A DNA stretch of 64,000 nucleotides. It comes from JAJXWB01 sp964634325. GTDB lineage: Bacteria > Pseudomonadota > Alphaproteobacteria > Rhizobiales > Beijerinckiaceae. The stretch covers positions 1 to 64,000 of the forward strand of contig CAZWJF010000008.1 of assembly GCA_964634325.1 (NCBI GenBank), in the 5' to 3' direction. Below are positions 43,828 to 52,271 of the stretch, one piece after another. Position numbers and translations under genes: made by a program. Each line of letters starts with the position of its first letter. Positions within the stretch are counted from its first letter, which is position 1. The notes beneath the pieces were generated by a model. The model saw nothing but the letters and a program-made list of their open reading frames with translations. It did no database searches and was not told where the DNA came from.

Positions 43828-44295
43828 CTAGAGGTTGCAGCGTAAGATCAAAGCGGCCGCCCGCGTTCCGTCTGGTTTCGCGTAATAGCCCTCGCGAAGG
43901 CCGACACGCTCGAAACCGTAACGGTTATAAAGCGCTAGCGCCGGCTTGTTGGACTCGGCGACCTCCAGGAACAGCTTCTCGACGCCAAGCATCGAAAGGC
44001 GGGACAAGTGGAAGCCGAGCAAAGCGTTCCCAAGGCCATGCGCCCGTTTGGCCGGGTCAACGGCGATGGTCAGAATTTCTGCTTCATCGGCGGCGCGACG
44101 GGACAAGATAAATCCGTCGACAAGCGGCGCAGACCCCACGCCGTCGGCGACGACGGAAGCGCTAGCCAGAAGACTTCCAAATTCCGCTGCAGACCAGGGA
44201 GAGCTGAAGGAGATTTTATGCAGATTGGCGCAGCGGGCCGCCGCCGCTGGGGCAAGCGGCGCGCAAACGACGCGCGTCGATCCAGCGGCCGCCAT
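43828..44295 (-). CDS. rimI: Ribosomal-protein-alanine N-acetyltransferase RimI
   Basis: A 155-residue GNAT enzyme. The acetyl-CoA loop is VDPAKRAHGLGNALLG, followed by LFLEVAESNKPALALYNRYGFERVGLREGYY, the usual RimI C-terminus (given here in sequence order, split by function). It acetylates the N-terminus of ribosomal protein S18 in E. coli. ATG 44295 starts two bases after the tsaB stop; tsaB-rimI is a common pair. Confidence 0.92.
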   Translation of the reverse strand: MAAAGSTRVVCAPLAPAAAARCANLHKISFSSPWSAAEFGSLLASASVVADGVGSAPLVDGFILSRRAADEAEILTIAVDPAKRAHGLGNALLGFHLSRLSMLGVEKLFLEVAESNKPALALYNRYGFERVGLREGYYAKPDGTRAAALILRCNL

Positions 44296-44297
44296 TT

Positions 44298-44975
44298 TCA
44301 ACCCGCCGGAACCAACGTTGTCTCCGGCGTCTTTACGTCGGGGGCTCTGAGATAGAGCGGGCGCGGCGGCGCTGCTTGCGGGTCTGCGGCCGCGCCCAGC
44401 CGCGCAACGAAAGAAATGTCCGGAGCAACCGCGTCTGAAACAACTTCCGCCGCCACGCCCATCGACCACGCCTCGATCGCCAGAGATGCGGCGGCTCCGC
44501 CCGCGAGGCGCAGAGGCCCGGAACCCATCGCCCGAACTGCTTCGCGCGGGGATCCGATCCGCGGCGCAATGATCGGGCGACCGTTGGCGAAAGCGGCTAT
44601 GTAGATACGGCCATGTCGCGCATCGATGGCCGCCGCCGCGACGCCTTCAGTCCAGTCGAGCATGACGGGGGCGACGTAGGCCGACAAGGTCGAAACGCCT
44701 ACCACCGGCTTGTTCAAGGCAAGACCGATCGCCCGCGCCGCGGACAGGCCGACCCGAATTCCGGTGAAAGACCCGGGTCCTACAGTGACCGCTATTCTTT
44801 CAATATCGGCAATTCCACCGCCCGAGGCGGTGACGCGATCGATCAGCGGCACGAGCGTCTGATCATGGCCCCGGTCGAGCCAAATGGTCTCGCGCGCCAA
44901 GACTTCGTTGGACGCGCTGTCAAATATGCAGGCGGACGCCGCGCCGAGCGCCGTGTCGATCGCGAGAACCTTCAT
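44298..44975 (-). CDS. tsaB: tRNA threonylcarbamoyladenosine synthesis protein TsaB
   Basis: A 225-residue ASKHA-fold protein that partners TsaD and TsaE for t6A37 in ANN-reading tRNAs. The start MKVLAIDTALGAASACI and the TVGPGSFTGIRVGLSAARAIG block are diagnostic; a short VGVSTLSA and the IDARHGRIYIA strand follow. It lacks the metal-binding His pair of TsaD, as expected for TsaB. It heads the tsaB-rimI pair, downstream of nfu. Confidence 0.94.
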   Translation of the reverse strand: MKVLAIDTALGAASACIFDSASNEVLARETIWLDRGHDQTLVPLIDRVTASGGGIADIERIAVTVGPGSFTGIRVGLSAARAIGLALNKPVVGVSTLSAYVAPVMLDWTEGVAAAAIDARHGRIYIAAFANGRPIIAPRIGSPREAVRAMGSGPLRLAGGAAASLAIEAWSMGVAAEVVSDAVAPDISFVARLGAAADPQAAPPRPLYLRAPDVKTPETTLVPAG

Positions 44976-45023
44976 CGCGCCATCGTGACGTTTTATGATC
45001 CGTCTATCAATGATGGCCGCAAG

Positions 45024-45581
45024 TCAGATCTGCTCGACTGAACGGACTTCAGGCAGGAAATGCTTGAGCAGGTTCTGAATTCCATGCTTGAGCGTGGCGG
45101 TGGAGGATGGGCACCCTGAGCAGGCCCCCTTCATTGCAAGATAGACGACGCCGTCCTTGAAGCCCCGGAACTTGATGTCGCCGCCGTCGCCAGCCACGGC
45201 CGGACGCACGCGCGTTTCAAGAAGGTCTTTGATCTGATCGACCGTGTCTGCGTCGGCCGCGTCGTAGAATTCGTCGTCATCCGCTGGGCCTGCCCCGGTT
45301 TCGACGAACATCGGCGCGCCAGACACGAAATGCTCCATAATGACACCGAGAATGCTGGGCTTGAGATGTTGCCATTCGCCTGCATTCTTCGTCACGGAGA
45401 TAAAGTCATTTCCTAGGAAAACCTGCGAAACGCCGTCGACCGAAAACAGCGCAGCCGCAAGCGGCGAGCCTTTGGCGTCGCCCGGCGAGCGAAATTCTGC
45501 GAGGCGAGGGCCCGCGACCTCGCACCCTGGCAGGAATTTCAATGTCGAAGGATTGGGGGTCGGTTCGGTCTGGATGAACAT
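45024..45581 (-). CDS. NifU-family Fe-S cluster carrier (Nfu type)
   Basis: 185 residues. An N-terminal Nfu_N domain (MFIQTEPTPNPSTLKFLPG) is followed by a NifU C-terminal domain with VRPAVAGDGGDIKF and the cluster-binding CSGCPSS. It carries and delivers 4Fe-4S clusters to client enzymes; MiaB is an obvious local candidate. The layout matches mitochondrial NFU1. It lies 79 bases after trpS in the same direction. Confidence 0.94.
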   Translation of the reverse strand: MFIQTEPTPNPSTLKFLPGCEVAGPRLAEFRSPGDAKGSPLAAALFSVDGVSQVFLGNDFISVTKNAGEWQHLKPSILGVIMEHFVSGAPMFVETGAGPADDDEFYDAADADTVDQIKDLLETRVRPAVAGDGGDIKFRGFKDGVVYLAMKGACSGCPSSTATLKHGIQNLLKHFLPEVRSVEQI

Positions 45582-45660
45582 GTCGGGCCTTCGGGAAGCA
45601 GTTTGCGTTGATTTGTCGGTAAATTATTGCCTTGCCGGACGATTTCAACTCTGCCGGCGG

Positions 45661-46695
45661 TTACCTGACGAACCCCAGTATGTCTTTTACCGCGACCATG
45701 GTCTTGGCCGCGATGGCGCTCGCCCGCGCCGACCCATCCCGCAGGACCGAGTCGATATAGGCATGGTCCGACTGAAGCCGCTTCATCTCGACCCCGAGCG
45801 GACCGAGTTTCGCCACAGCGAGGTCCACGAGCGCAGCCTTGAAACTCGAGAAATTCTTGCCGCCGTATTCGCCGAGCACCGCGTCTTTGGTCGTGCCCTC
45901 GAGCGCCGCGAAAATGCCGACGAGATTATCCGCCTCCGGGCGGCGTTCGAGACCGGTAGTCTCGGAGGGAAGAGCGTCCGGGTCGGTCTTCGCCTTTCGA
46001 ATCTTCTGAGCGATCTGATCTGAATCGTCGGTCAGGTTGATACGCGAATAATCCGAAGGATCGGACTTCGACATTTTCTTGGTTCCGTCGCGCAGGCTCA
46101 TGACCCGCGTCGCGGGTCCCTGGATTACCGGCTCCGGAAGCGGGAAATAAGAATCGCCATAACCGCAACGCGCGATCGACGCGGCGAAGTCGCTATTGAA
46201 CTTCTGCGCGATGTCCCGGGTCAGTTCGAGGTGCTGTTTCTGGTCCTCGCCGACCGGAACGTGGGTGGCGCGGTAAACCAGAATGTCCGCCGCCATTAGA
46301 TTCGGATACGCGTAGAGCCCGACGGACGCGTTCTCGCGGTCTTTACCGGCCTTTTCCTTGAATTGCGTCATGCGGTTGAGCCAGCCGAGGCGCGAGACGC
46401 AATTGAAGACCCAAGCGAGTTCGGCGTGCTCGGCGACCTGACTCTGGTTGAAGACAATGTGCTTCTTCGGGTCGATGCCGGACGCCAGAAATGCGGCCGT
46501 CACCTCGCGAATGTGGGCTGTCAGTTCCGCCGGATCCTGCGGAACCGTGATCGCGTGGAGGTCGACGACGCAATAGATGCAGTCGTATTTCGACTGCATC
46601 TCGACGAACTTCACCAGCGCCCCGAGGTAATTTCCGAGATGGAAATTGCCGGTCGGCTGTACGCCGGAAAATACCAGTTGGGGGAAGTCCGCCAT
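45661..46695 (-). CDS. trpS: Tryptophanyl-tRNA synthetase
   Basis: A 344-residue class I synthetase. The HIGH-like motif is GVQPTGNFHLGNYLG near residue 11 and the KMSKS loop is KKMSKSDPSD; DLHAITVPQDP and the GEDQKQHLELTRDIA block are also standard. It is the first gene of the long minus-strand run that reaches trmB. In related genomes murJ and a universal stress protein often flank it; neither is seen here. Confidence 0.97.
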   Translation of the reverse strand: MADFPQLVFSGVQPTGNFHLGNYLGALVKFVEMQSKYDCIYCVVDLHAITVPQDPAELTAHIREVTAAFLASGIDPKKHIVFNQSQVAEHAELAWVFNCVSRLGWLNRMTQFKEKAGKDRENASVGLYAYPNLMAADILVYRATHVPVGEDQKQHLELTRDIAQKFNSDFAASIARCGYGDSYFPLPEPVIQGPATRVMSLRDGTKKMSKSDPSDYSRINLTDDSDQIAQKIRKAKTDPDALPSETTGLERRPEADNLVGIFAALEGTTKDAVLGEYGGKNFSSFKAALVDLAVAKLGPLGVEMKRLQSDHAYIDSVLRDGSARASAIAAKTMVAVKDILGFVR

Positions 46696-46766
46696 CAGTC
46701 CAAGCTCCGAAAAAGCGCTGGGGTCTTATCCCACGAGCGCCGCCTCGGCAAACGCCCGCAAGGCGA

Positions 46767-48062
46767 CTACAGGATGAACCGGCTCAGATCGACGTTGCGG
46801 GCCAGGTCGCCAATGCTGCGTTCGACGTAACCCGCATCGATAACGACCGTTTCGCCCGACATGTCGGGCGCCGTGAAGCTGATTTCTTCGAGAATGCGCT
46901 CCATCACTGTTTGCAGTCGGCGCGCCCCGATATTCTCCACGGACGAATTGATGCGGGCGGCGAAGCCGGCGACCGACGCAATCCCGTCCGGCTTGAAGTC
47001 GAGGTCGACGCCTTCGGTCGCCAACAGCGCCCGGTACTGTTTTGGCAGGCTTGCTTCGGTTTCCGTGAGAATTCGGACGAAGTCCTCTTCGGTGAGCGAA
47101 GCGAGTTCGACCCGGATCGGCAGGCGTCCCTGCAGCTCCGGCAAAAGGTCCGACGGCTTCGAAATGTGAAACGCGCCGGAGGCTATGAAGAGAATGTGAT
47201 CCGTTCGGACGGTGCCGTGTTTGGTGGCGACGGTCGTCCCCTCGATCAGCGGCAGCAGATCGCGCTGTACGCCCTCGCGCGAGACATCGCCGCCGCGGCC
47301 TTCGCGCACGCAGATTTTGTCTATTTCATCAATAAATACAATGCCATGATTTTCCGTTTCACGGACGGCGTCCTGCACGATCTGCTCCTGGTCGACGAGC
47401 TTTTCGGCTTCGTCTGCGATCAGGGGCTCCCGCGCCTCGTGAACCTTGAGACGCCTCCGGGTGGTCTTGGCGTTCTTCCCGAAGAGGTCGCCGAGCGAAA
47501 TCGCGCCGACTGCGCCGGGCATGTTTGGAAGTTCGAACATCGGCGTCCCGGCGCTGGCCGCCGTCGTTTCGATTTCGACGTCCTTCTGCTCCAGTTCGCC
47601 CGCCCGCAACATCCGGCGAAACGAGTCGCGGGTCGCGGGCGACGCGTTGGCGCCGACCAGAGCGGTCACCATGCGTTCCTCGGCGGCGGATTCCGCGCGC
47701 GCCCGGACGGCCGCTCGTTGCTTTTCCTTGCCGAGGGAGATGGCGACTTCGACCAGGTCGCGAACGATTTGCTCGACATCGCGCCCCACATAGCCCACCT
47801 CGGTGAATTTCGTGGCTTCGACTTTCAGGAACGGCGCCTGCGCCAGCTTGGCCAGTCGCCGGGCGATTTCCGTCTTGCCGCAGCCCGTCGGACCGATCAT
47901 GAGAATGTTCTTCGGCAGAACCTCCTCGCGCATCTGCCCTTCGAGCTTCGAGCGCCGCCAGCGGTTCCTCAGAGCTATCGCGACCGCGCGCTTGGCGTCT
48001 TTTTGCCCCACGATATATCGATCGAGTTCGGAGACGATTTCTCGCGGCGAGAAGTCGGTCAT
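46767..48062 (-). CDS. hslU: ATP-dependent protease ATPase subunit HslU
   Basis: A 431-residue AAA+ unfoldase of the HslVU (ClpYQ) protease. Walker A is MIGPTGCGKTEIARRLAKL near residue 53, VGYVGRDVEQIVRDLV is the pore-loop area, Walker B is IVFIDEIDKI and the C-terminus ends DLSRFIL, the tail that docks into HslV. An I domain with variable sequence lies between. It is 15 bases downstream of hslV. Confidence 0.97.
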   Translation of the reverse strand: MTDFSPREIVSELDRYIVGQKDAKRAVAIALRNRWRRSKLEGQMREEVLPKNILMIGPTGCGKTEIARRLAKLAQAPFLKVEATKFTEVGYVGRDVEQIVRDLVEVAISLGKEKQRAAVRARAESAAEERMVTALVGANASPATRDSFRRMLRAGELEQKDVEIETTAASAGTPMFELPNMPGAVGAISLGDLFGKNAKTTRRRLKVHEAREPLIADEAEKLVDQEQIVQDAVRETENHGIVFIDEIDKICVREGRGGDVSREGVQRDLLPLIEGTTVATKHGTVRTDHILFIASGAFHISKPSDLLPELQGRLPIRVELASLTEEDFVRILTETEASLPKQYRALLATEGVDLDFKPDGIASVAGFAARINSSVENIGARRLQTVMERILEEISFTAPDMSGETVVIDAGYVERSIGDLARNVDLSRFIL

Positions 48063-48077
48063 CTTATATCCTTGATT

Positions 48078-48641
48078 TTATTTCGAATCGACAGATTCGA
48101 CGATGATATTGCGATTGGTGTAGACGCAAATGTCCGCAGCGATTTCCAGCGCTCGGCGGGCGATCGCCTCCGAATCCAGGGGCCCGTCGATCAGCGCGCG
48201 AGCGGCCGCCAGCGCGTAATTTCCGCCCGATCCGATCGCCATGACCGACCCATCGGGCCCCTGCTCGGGCTCCAGCACATCTCCGGTTCCGGACAGGAGA
48301 AACGCCGAAGAGCCGTCGGCGACCAGCATCATCGCCTCCAGGCGGCGCAGATAGCGGTCCGTTCTCCAGTCCTTCGCCATTTCAATCGTGGCCCGGGCGA
48401 GCTGGCCGGAAAATTGGTCGAGTTTGGCTTCCAGCCGTTCGAACAAGGTGAACGCGTCTGCGGTTGCGCCCGCGAACCCCGAAATCACGTTGCCCTTGCC
48501 GAGACGGCGCACTTTGCGCGCGTTGCCTTTGACGACCGTCTGTCCGAGCGAAACCTGCCCATCGCCGGCGATCGTCGTGCGATCGCCCTTGCGCACCATT
48601 ACAATCGTGGTCGCATGCCAGCGTGCCTGATCCGTGGCCAT
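48078..48641 (-). CDS. hslV: ATP-dependent protease peptidase subunit HslV
   Basis: A 187-residue Ntn-hydrolase, the proteolytic core of HslVU. After a ten-residue propeptide the catalytic Thr11 opens TTIVMVRKGDRTTIAGDGQVSLG (read in parts); GFAGATADAFTLFE and the GSGGNYALAAARAL block are standard. AGGAGG precedes ATG 48641 at a good distance. A TAAAAT word at 48673-48678 on this strand could be a -10 element. It is divergent from hisB. Confidence 0.96.
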   Translation of the reverse strand: MATDQARWHATTIVMVRKGDRTTIAGDGQVSLGQTVVKGNARKVRRLGKGNVISGFAGATADAFTLFERLEAKLDQFSGQLARATIEMAKDWRTDRYLRRLEAMMLVADGSSAFLLSGTGDVLEPEQGPDGSVMAIGSGGNYALAAARALIDGPLDSEAIARRALEIAADICVYTNRNIIVESVDSK

Positions 48642-48778
48642 ATGCGCCCCTCCTTTCGAACCCGCTGCCTGAATTTTACCCAGAACGCGCAATCCGACAG
48701 CCCGCCATGCGACGTCGGCGTGGCAAACGGCGGAAATACCGGCTAGAAGAGCGCCCGAACGCTCAAGGGATTACGGAT

Positions 48779-49366
48779 ATGCGTCGCGCGACTGTCCAGC
48801 GCAAGACCAAAGAAACCGACATTACGCTCGCCATCGATCTGGATGGGTCTGGAAAAGCCTCCATTTCGACGGGCGTCGGCTTTTTTGACCACATGCTGGA
48901 CCAAATCGCGCGGCACGCCCTGTTCGACCTCGAAATTTCGGCCAAGGGCGATCTGCACATCGACGATCACCACACCGTCGAGGATGTCGGAATTGCACTG
49001 GGCCAGGCCCTCAGGGAGGCGCTCGGCGATCGACGCGGAATCCGCCGCTATGCCGCTGCATATGTCCCGATGGACGAGGCGTTGACTCGCGCGGCGGTCG
49101 ATCTGTCGGGCCGCGCCTTTCTCGTGTTCGAGGCGACGTTCCCCACTCCAAAAATCGGGACGTTCGACACCGAGCTGGTGCGCGAATTCTTTCAGGCGTT
49201 CGCCGGAAATTGCGCCGCCAACATCCACATCGACAACATCCGCGGCTCCAACAGCCACCACATTGCGGAATCGTGCTTCAAAGCCTTGGCCCGGGCCTTG
49301 CGAGACGCTGTTGAAATCGACGCGCGGCAAGCTGGCGCGATCCCTTCGACCAAAGGCGTTTTGTGA
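48779..49366 (+). CDS. hisB: Imidazoleglycerol-phosphate dehydratase
   Basis: A 195-residue manganese enzyme for step six of histidine synthesis. The two metal-binding repeats are FFDHMLDQIARHALFD with HIDDHHTVEDVGIALG, and later GSNSHHIAESCFKALARAL. It is the single-function form without the N-terminal phosphatase of enterics. ATG 48779 begins the family N-terminus. It heads the operon hisB-DUF2628-hisH-hisA-hisF/E-coaA. Confidence 0.97.
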   Translation: MRRATVQRKTKETDITLAIDLDGSGKASISTGVGFFDHMLDQIARHALFDLEISAKGDLHIDDHHTVEDVGIALGQALREALGDRRGIRRYAAAYVPMDEALTRAAVDLSGRAFLVFEATFPTPKIGTFDTELVREFFQAFAGNCAANIHIDNIRGSNSHHIAESCFKALARALRDAVEIDARQAGAIPSTKGVL

Positions 49367-49370
49367 CCCG

Positions 49371-49772
49371 ATGAGTTCCGCGGCGACCCTTTTCACGCTC
49401 CACGAGGCGTCCGAGTCGACGAATGACGCCGTGCGCTTGTCGCCGCACCGGTTTTCCTGGGTCGCCTTTTGGCTCGGTCCGCTTTGGCTCGCCGTGAAGG
49501 GGCTCTGGTTTCTCGCGGCGCTGTTTCTGTTTGTCGACGTCCTTATCGGGGCAGGCGCAGGCGCGGGTTGGATAGGACCAGCGGGGACTACGGCGCTTTG
49601 GGCGTTGGCGCATCTGCTGATCGGGCTGGAGGCGCAGGAGTGGCGGCGCCGCGCGCTTTCGCGGTCGGGATCGAGCATCGTCGGATTCAGCTACGGCGTT
49701 GACGAAATAGACGCTTTGGCGCGTGCGGCCTTCTCGACGCCGACGTCAGGGCGCACGGAGTCCGTGTCTTGA
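49371..49772 (+). CDS. DUF2628 small membrane protein
   Basis: 133 residues. Two or three hydrophobic helices (FSWVAFWLGPLWLAVKGLW, FLAALFLFVDVLIGAG, TALWALAHLLIGLEA) with a conserved-looking HRFSW before the first helix and a cytoplasmic C-terminus. The function is unknown. Its place inside the his operon between hisB and hisH is typical of Hyphomicrobiales, which suggests cotranscription more than a histidine role. The stop overlaps the hisH TTG start. Confidence 0.82.
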   Translation: MSSAATLFTLHEASESTNDAVRLSPHRFSWVAFWLGPLWLAVKGLWFLAALFLFVDVLIGAGAGAGWIGPAGTTALWALAHLLIGLEAQEWRRRALSRSGSSIVGFSYGVDEIDALARAAFSTPTSGRTESVS

Positions 49773-50422
49773 CCGTCGCGATCGTCGATTATGGATCGGG
49801 CAATTTGCATTCCGCCCGCAAGGCCTTCGAGCGTGCGGCGCGCGAGGCGGGTCTCTCCGCGTCGAGCATTACGGTGACCGCTGATCCAGACGTGGTCCGA
49901 TCCGCCGACCGGGTCGTGCTGCCTGGCGTGGGCGCCTTCGCAGATTGCCGAAACGGCCTTGCGACGGTTGACGGTATGATCGACGCGCTGATCGAATCGG
50001 CGATCGTGCGCGCGCGCCCGTTCCTCGGCATCTGCGTCGGCATGCAGCTCCTCGCCACGCGTGGGTTGGAATACGAGGTCGAGGAGGGGTTGAACTGGAT
50101 TGGCGGAGATGTCGTCCGGATCGAACCTGCCGACCCGTCGCTCAAAGTTCCGCACATGGGGTGGAATACCCTGACGGCGCGGCGCCATCATCCGCTCCTG
50201 AAAGATCTTTCGCTCGGCGAGACAGGTTTGCACGCCTATTTCGTGCACTCCTTTCATTTCCGGCCGCAGGCGCCGGACGCAATCATCGCCGAGGTCGATT
50301 ACGGCGGCCCGCTCACGGCCATGATTGGCCGTGACAATATCGCTGGCACGCAATTCCATCCTGAAAAAAGCCAATCGCTCGGCCTCAAGTTGATTGCAAA
50401 CTTCCTTCGGTGGTCGCCTTGA
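49769..50422 (+). CDS. hisH: Imidazole glycerol phosphate synthase glutaminase subunit HisH
   Basis: A 217-residue class I glutamine amidotransferase that feeds ammonia to HisF. It begins TVAIVDYGSGNLHSARKAFE; the nucleophile is Cys89 in FLGICVGMQLLA, and the His/Glu pair is in GTQFHPEKSQ. The start is TTG 49769, overlapping the previous stop as TTGA; no other start precedes the first beta strand. Confidence 0.96.
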   Translation: MTVAIVDYGSGNLHSARKAFERAAREAGLSASSITVTADPDVVRSADRVVLPGVGAFADCRNGLATVDGMIDALIESAIVRARPFLGICVGMQLLATRGLEYEVEEGLNWIGGDVVRIEPADPSLKVPHMGWNTLTARRHHPLLKDLSLGETGLHAYFVHSFHFRPQAPDAIIAEVDYGGPLTAMIGRDNIAGTQFHPEKSQSLGLKLIANFLRWSP

Positions 50423-51165
50423 TTCTGTTTCCAGCCATCGACCTCAAGAACGGCGAATGCGTGCGCCTGATCCATGGCGACATGGACAAGGCGACCGTGT
50501 TCAACGTCGATCCTGTCGCGCAAGCGCTCGAGTTCGAACAGCTTGGTTTTGAATATCTGCATGTCGTCGATCTCGACGGCGCCTTTGCGGGCAGGCCGGT
50601 CAACGCGCACGCCGTCGAGGGCATGCTTTCGCGGTTGACGATCCCTGTCCAGCTCGGCGGCGGAATTCGCGATTTGCGGACGATCGAAGGTTGGCTCTCC
50701 AAAGGCGTGAGCAGGGTGATCATCGGCACGGCCGCGGTTCGCGACCCCAGCCTTGTTCGCGAGGCGGCGCGTCTTTATCCCAAGCGTATTGCGGTCGGAA
50801 TCGACGCGCGCGACGGGCTCGTGGCGATCGAGGGTTGGGCGCGAACCTCTACTGCGACTGCCGCCGACATCGGCAAGCGTTTCGAAGACGCCGGCGTCGG
50901 CGCCATCATCTACACGGATATCATGCGCGACGGCGTGATGCTCGGGCTGAATATCGACGCAACACTGGCTTTGGCGGATGCTGTTTCGATCCCCGTCATC
51001 GCCTCCGGCGGCCTGGCGTCGCTTGACGACGTTCGTCGCCTTCTGAAGCCGGACTGCGCTCGCCTGGCGGGCGCGATCTCGGGCCGGGCGCTTTACGACG
51101 GCCGATTGAATGCGGCCGAGGCGCTGACGTTGATCCGGCAATCCCGCGAGAACGTCCGTGCTTAA
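50419..51165 (+). CDS. hisA: ProFAR isomerase HisA
   Basis: A 248-residue (beta-alpha)8-barrel enzyme catalysing the Amadori isomerisation of ProFAR to PRFAR. The catalytic acids are Asp8 in FPAIDLKNGECVRL and the Asp of YTDIMRDG; GGGIRDLRTIE and ASGGLASLDD hold the phosphates. I use TTG 50419, overlapping the hisH stop as TTGA, since MILFPAIDL is the standard start; a GTG nine bases upstream is an alternative. It overlaps hisF by eight bases. Confidence 0.96.
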   Translation: MILFPAIDLKNGECVRLIHGDMDKATVFNVDPVAQALEFEQLGFEYLHVVDLDGAFAGRPVNAHAVEGMLSRLTIPVQLGGGIRDLRTIEGWLSKGVSRVIIGTAAVRDPSLVREAARLYPKRIAVGIDARDGLVAIEGWARTSTATAADIGKRFEDAGVGAIIYTDIMRDGVMLGLNIDATLALADAVSIPVIASGGLASLDDVRRLLKPDCARLAGAISGRALYDGRLNAAEALTLIRQSRENVRA

Positions 51166-52270
51166 GAAACGGCTGATCCCCTGCCTCGATGTGAAAGACG
51201 GTCGCGTCGTCAAGGGCGTCAATTTCGTCGATCTACGCGACGCCGGCGATCCCGTTGAGTGCGCGATCGCCTATGACGCGGCGGGAGCGGACGAACTCTG
51301 CTTTCTCGACATCACGGCGACGCATGAAAATCGCGGAATTATCTTCGATGTCGTCCAACGCACGGCCGAAGCCTGCTTCATGCCGTTGACGGTCGGGGGC
51401 GGGGTTCGGACCACTGACGATATTCGCAGATTGCTTCTGGCCGGCGCGGACAAGGTGTCGATCAATTCCGCTGCTGTCGCCAGCCGTGGATTTGTTCGCG
51501 ATGCGGCGGAGAAATTCGGCAGCCAATGCATAGTCGTGGCGATCGACGCCAAGCGCGTCGGCGACCACTGGGAGATTTTCACGCACGGGGGTCGTAAGCC
51601 GACGGGAATCGACGCGGTCGAATTTGCGCGCGAAGTCGTAAGCTTGGGCGCTGGCGAAATCCTTCTCACGTCGATGGATCGGGACGGCACCAAGACCGGC
51701 TTCGACCTGGAATTGACCCGTGCGATCTCGGACGCCGTATCTGTGCCGGTGATCGCGTCCGGCGGCGTCGGCGAACTCCGACATCTTGTCGAGGGCGTCG
51801 ACAAAGGCCACGCTTCCGCGGTCCTGGCTGCTTCAATCTTCCACTTCGGAGAGTTCAGTATCCGGGAAGCCAAAGATTTCATGGCGAAATCCGGCATCCC
51901 GATGCGTCTCGACGCTTCGGCCTCCGATACGTTCACGCTGGAGCGCTTGCGGGACATCGTCGTCGCTCGCGCGGCGTCCAATGACCCCAAATCCTATACC
52001 CGCTCGCTGGTCGATGCAGGAATCGGACGAATTTCCAAGAAGTTCGGAGAGGAGGCGGTCGAAACCGTCATTGCCGCCTGCACGGGCGAGGCGCGCGATG
52101 TGGTCTCCGAGAGCGCCGACCTTCTATACCATTTGATGGTCTTGCTGCACGCGAGGGGCGTTGCGCTCGAAGAGGTTTTCGCCGAACTTCAGCGACGGAC
52201 AAGGCAGTCTGGCCTTCAGGAAAAGGCCGCGCGCAAGGAGCGTGTCGGTAAGGCTGAAAGTGCAGGGTGA
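51158..52270 (+). CDS. hisF-hisE: HisF-HisE fusion: IGP synthase cyclase joined to phosphoribosyl-ATP pyrophosphatase
   Basis: 370 residues in one unbroken frame. Residues 1-251 are a complete HisF barrel with catalytic Asp11 (CLDVKDGRVVKG) and Asp130 (VAIDAKR), LTVGGGVRT, and the usual HisF ending GIPMRL. After a short linker (DASASD, about 252-257) comes a complete HisE domain (FTLERLRDIVVARAAS, then RISKKFGEEAVETVIAA with metal-binding Glu, SESADLLYHLMVLL, and a LEEVFAELQRRT end). HisE hydrolyses PR-ATP in step two; HisF makes imidazole-glycerol phosphate later. In relatives the two are adjacent separate genes. GTG 51158 is the start; coaA follows after one base. Confidence 0.93.
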   Translation: MLKKRLIPCLDVKDGRVVKGVNFVDLRDAGDPVECAIAYDAAGADELCFLDITATHENRGIIFDVVQRTAEACFMPLTVGGGVRTTDDIRRLLLAGADKVSINSAAVASRGFVRDAAEKFGSQCIVVAIDAKRVGDHWEIFTHGGRKPTGIDAVEFAREVVSLGAGEILLTSMDRDGTKTGFDLELTRAISDAVSVPVIASGGVGELRHLVEGVDKGHASAVLAASIFHFGEFSIREAKDFMAKSGIPMRLDASASDTFTLERLRDIVVARAASNDPKSYTRSLVDAGIGRISKKFGEEAVETVIAACTGEARDVVSESADLLYHLMVLLHARGVALEEVFAELQRRTRQSGLQEKAARKERVGKAESAG

Positions 52271-52271
52271 G

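Noticed and set aside
46911..48746. A 611-codon open frame antisense to hslU and hslV
   Set aside because: It mirrors the codons of two clear genes in high-GC DNA, has arginine-rich composition without any domain, and no plausible ribosome site.
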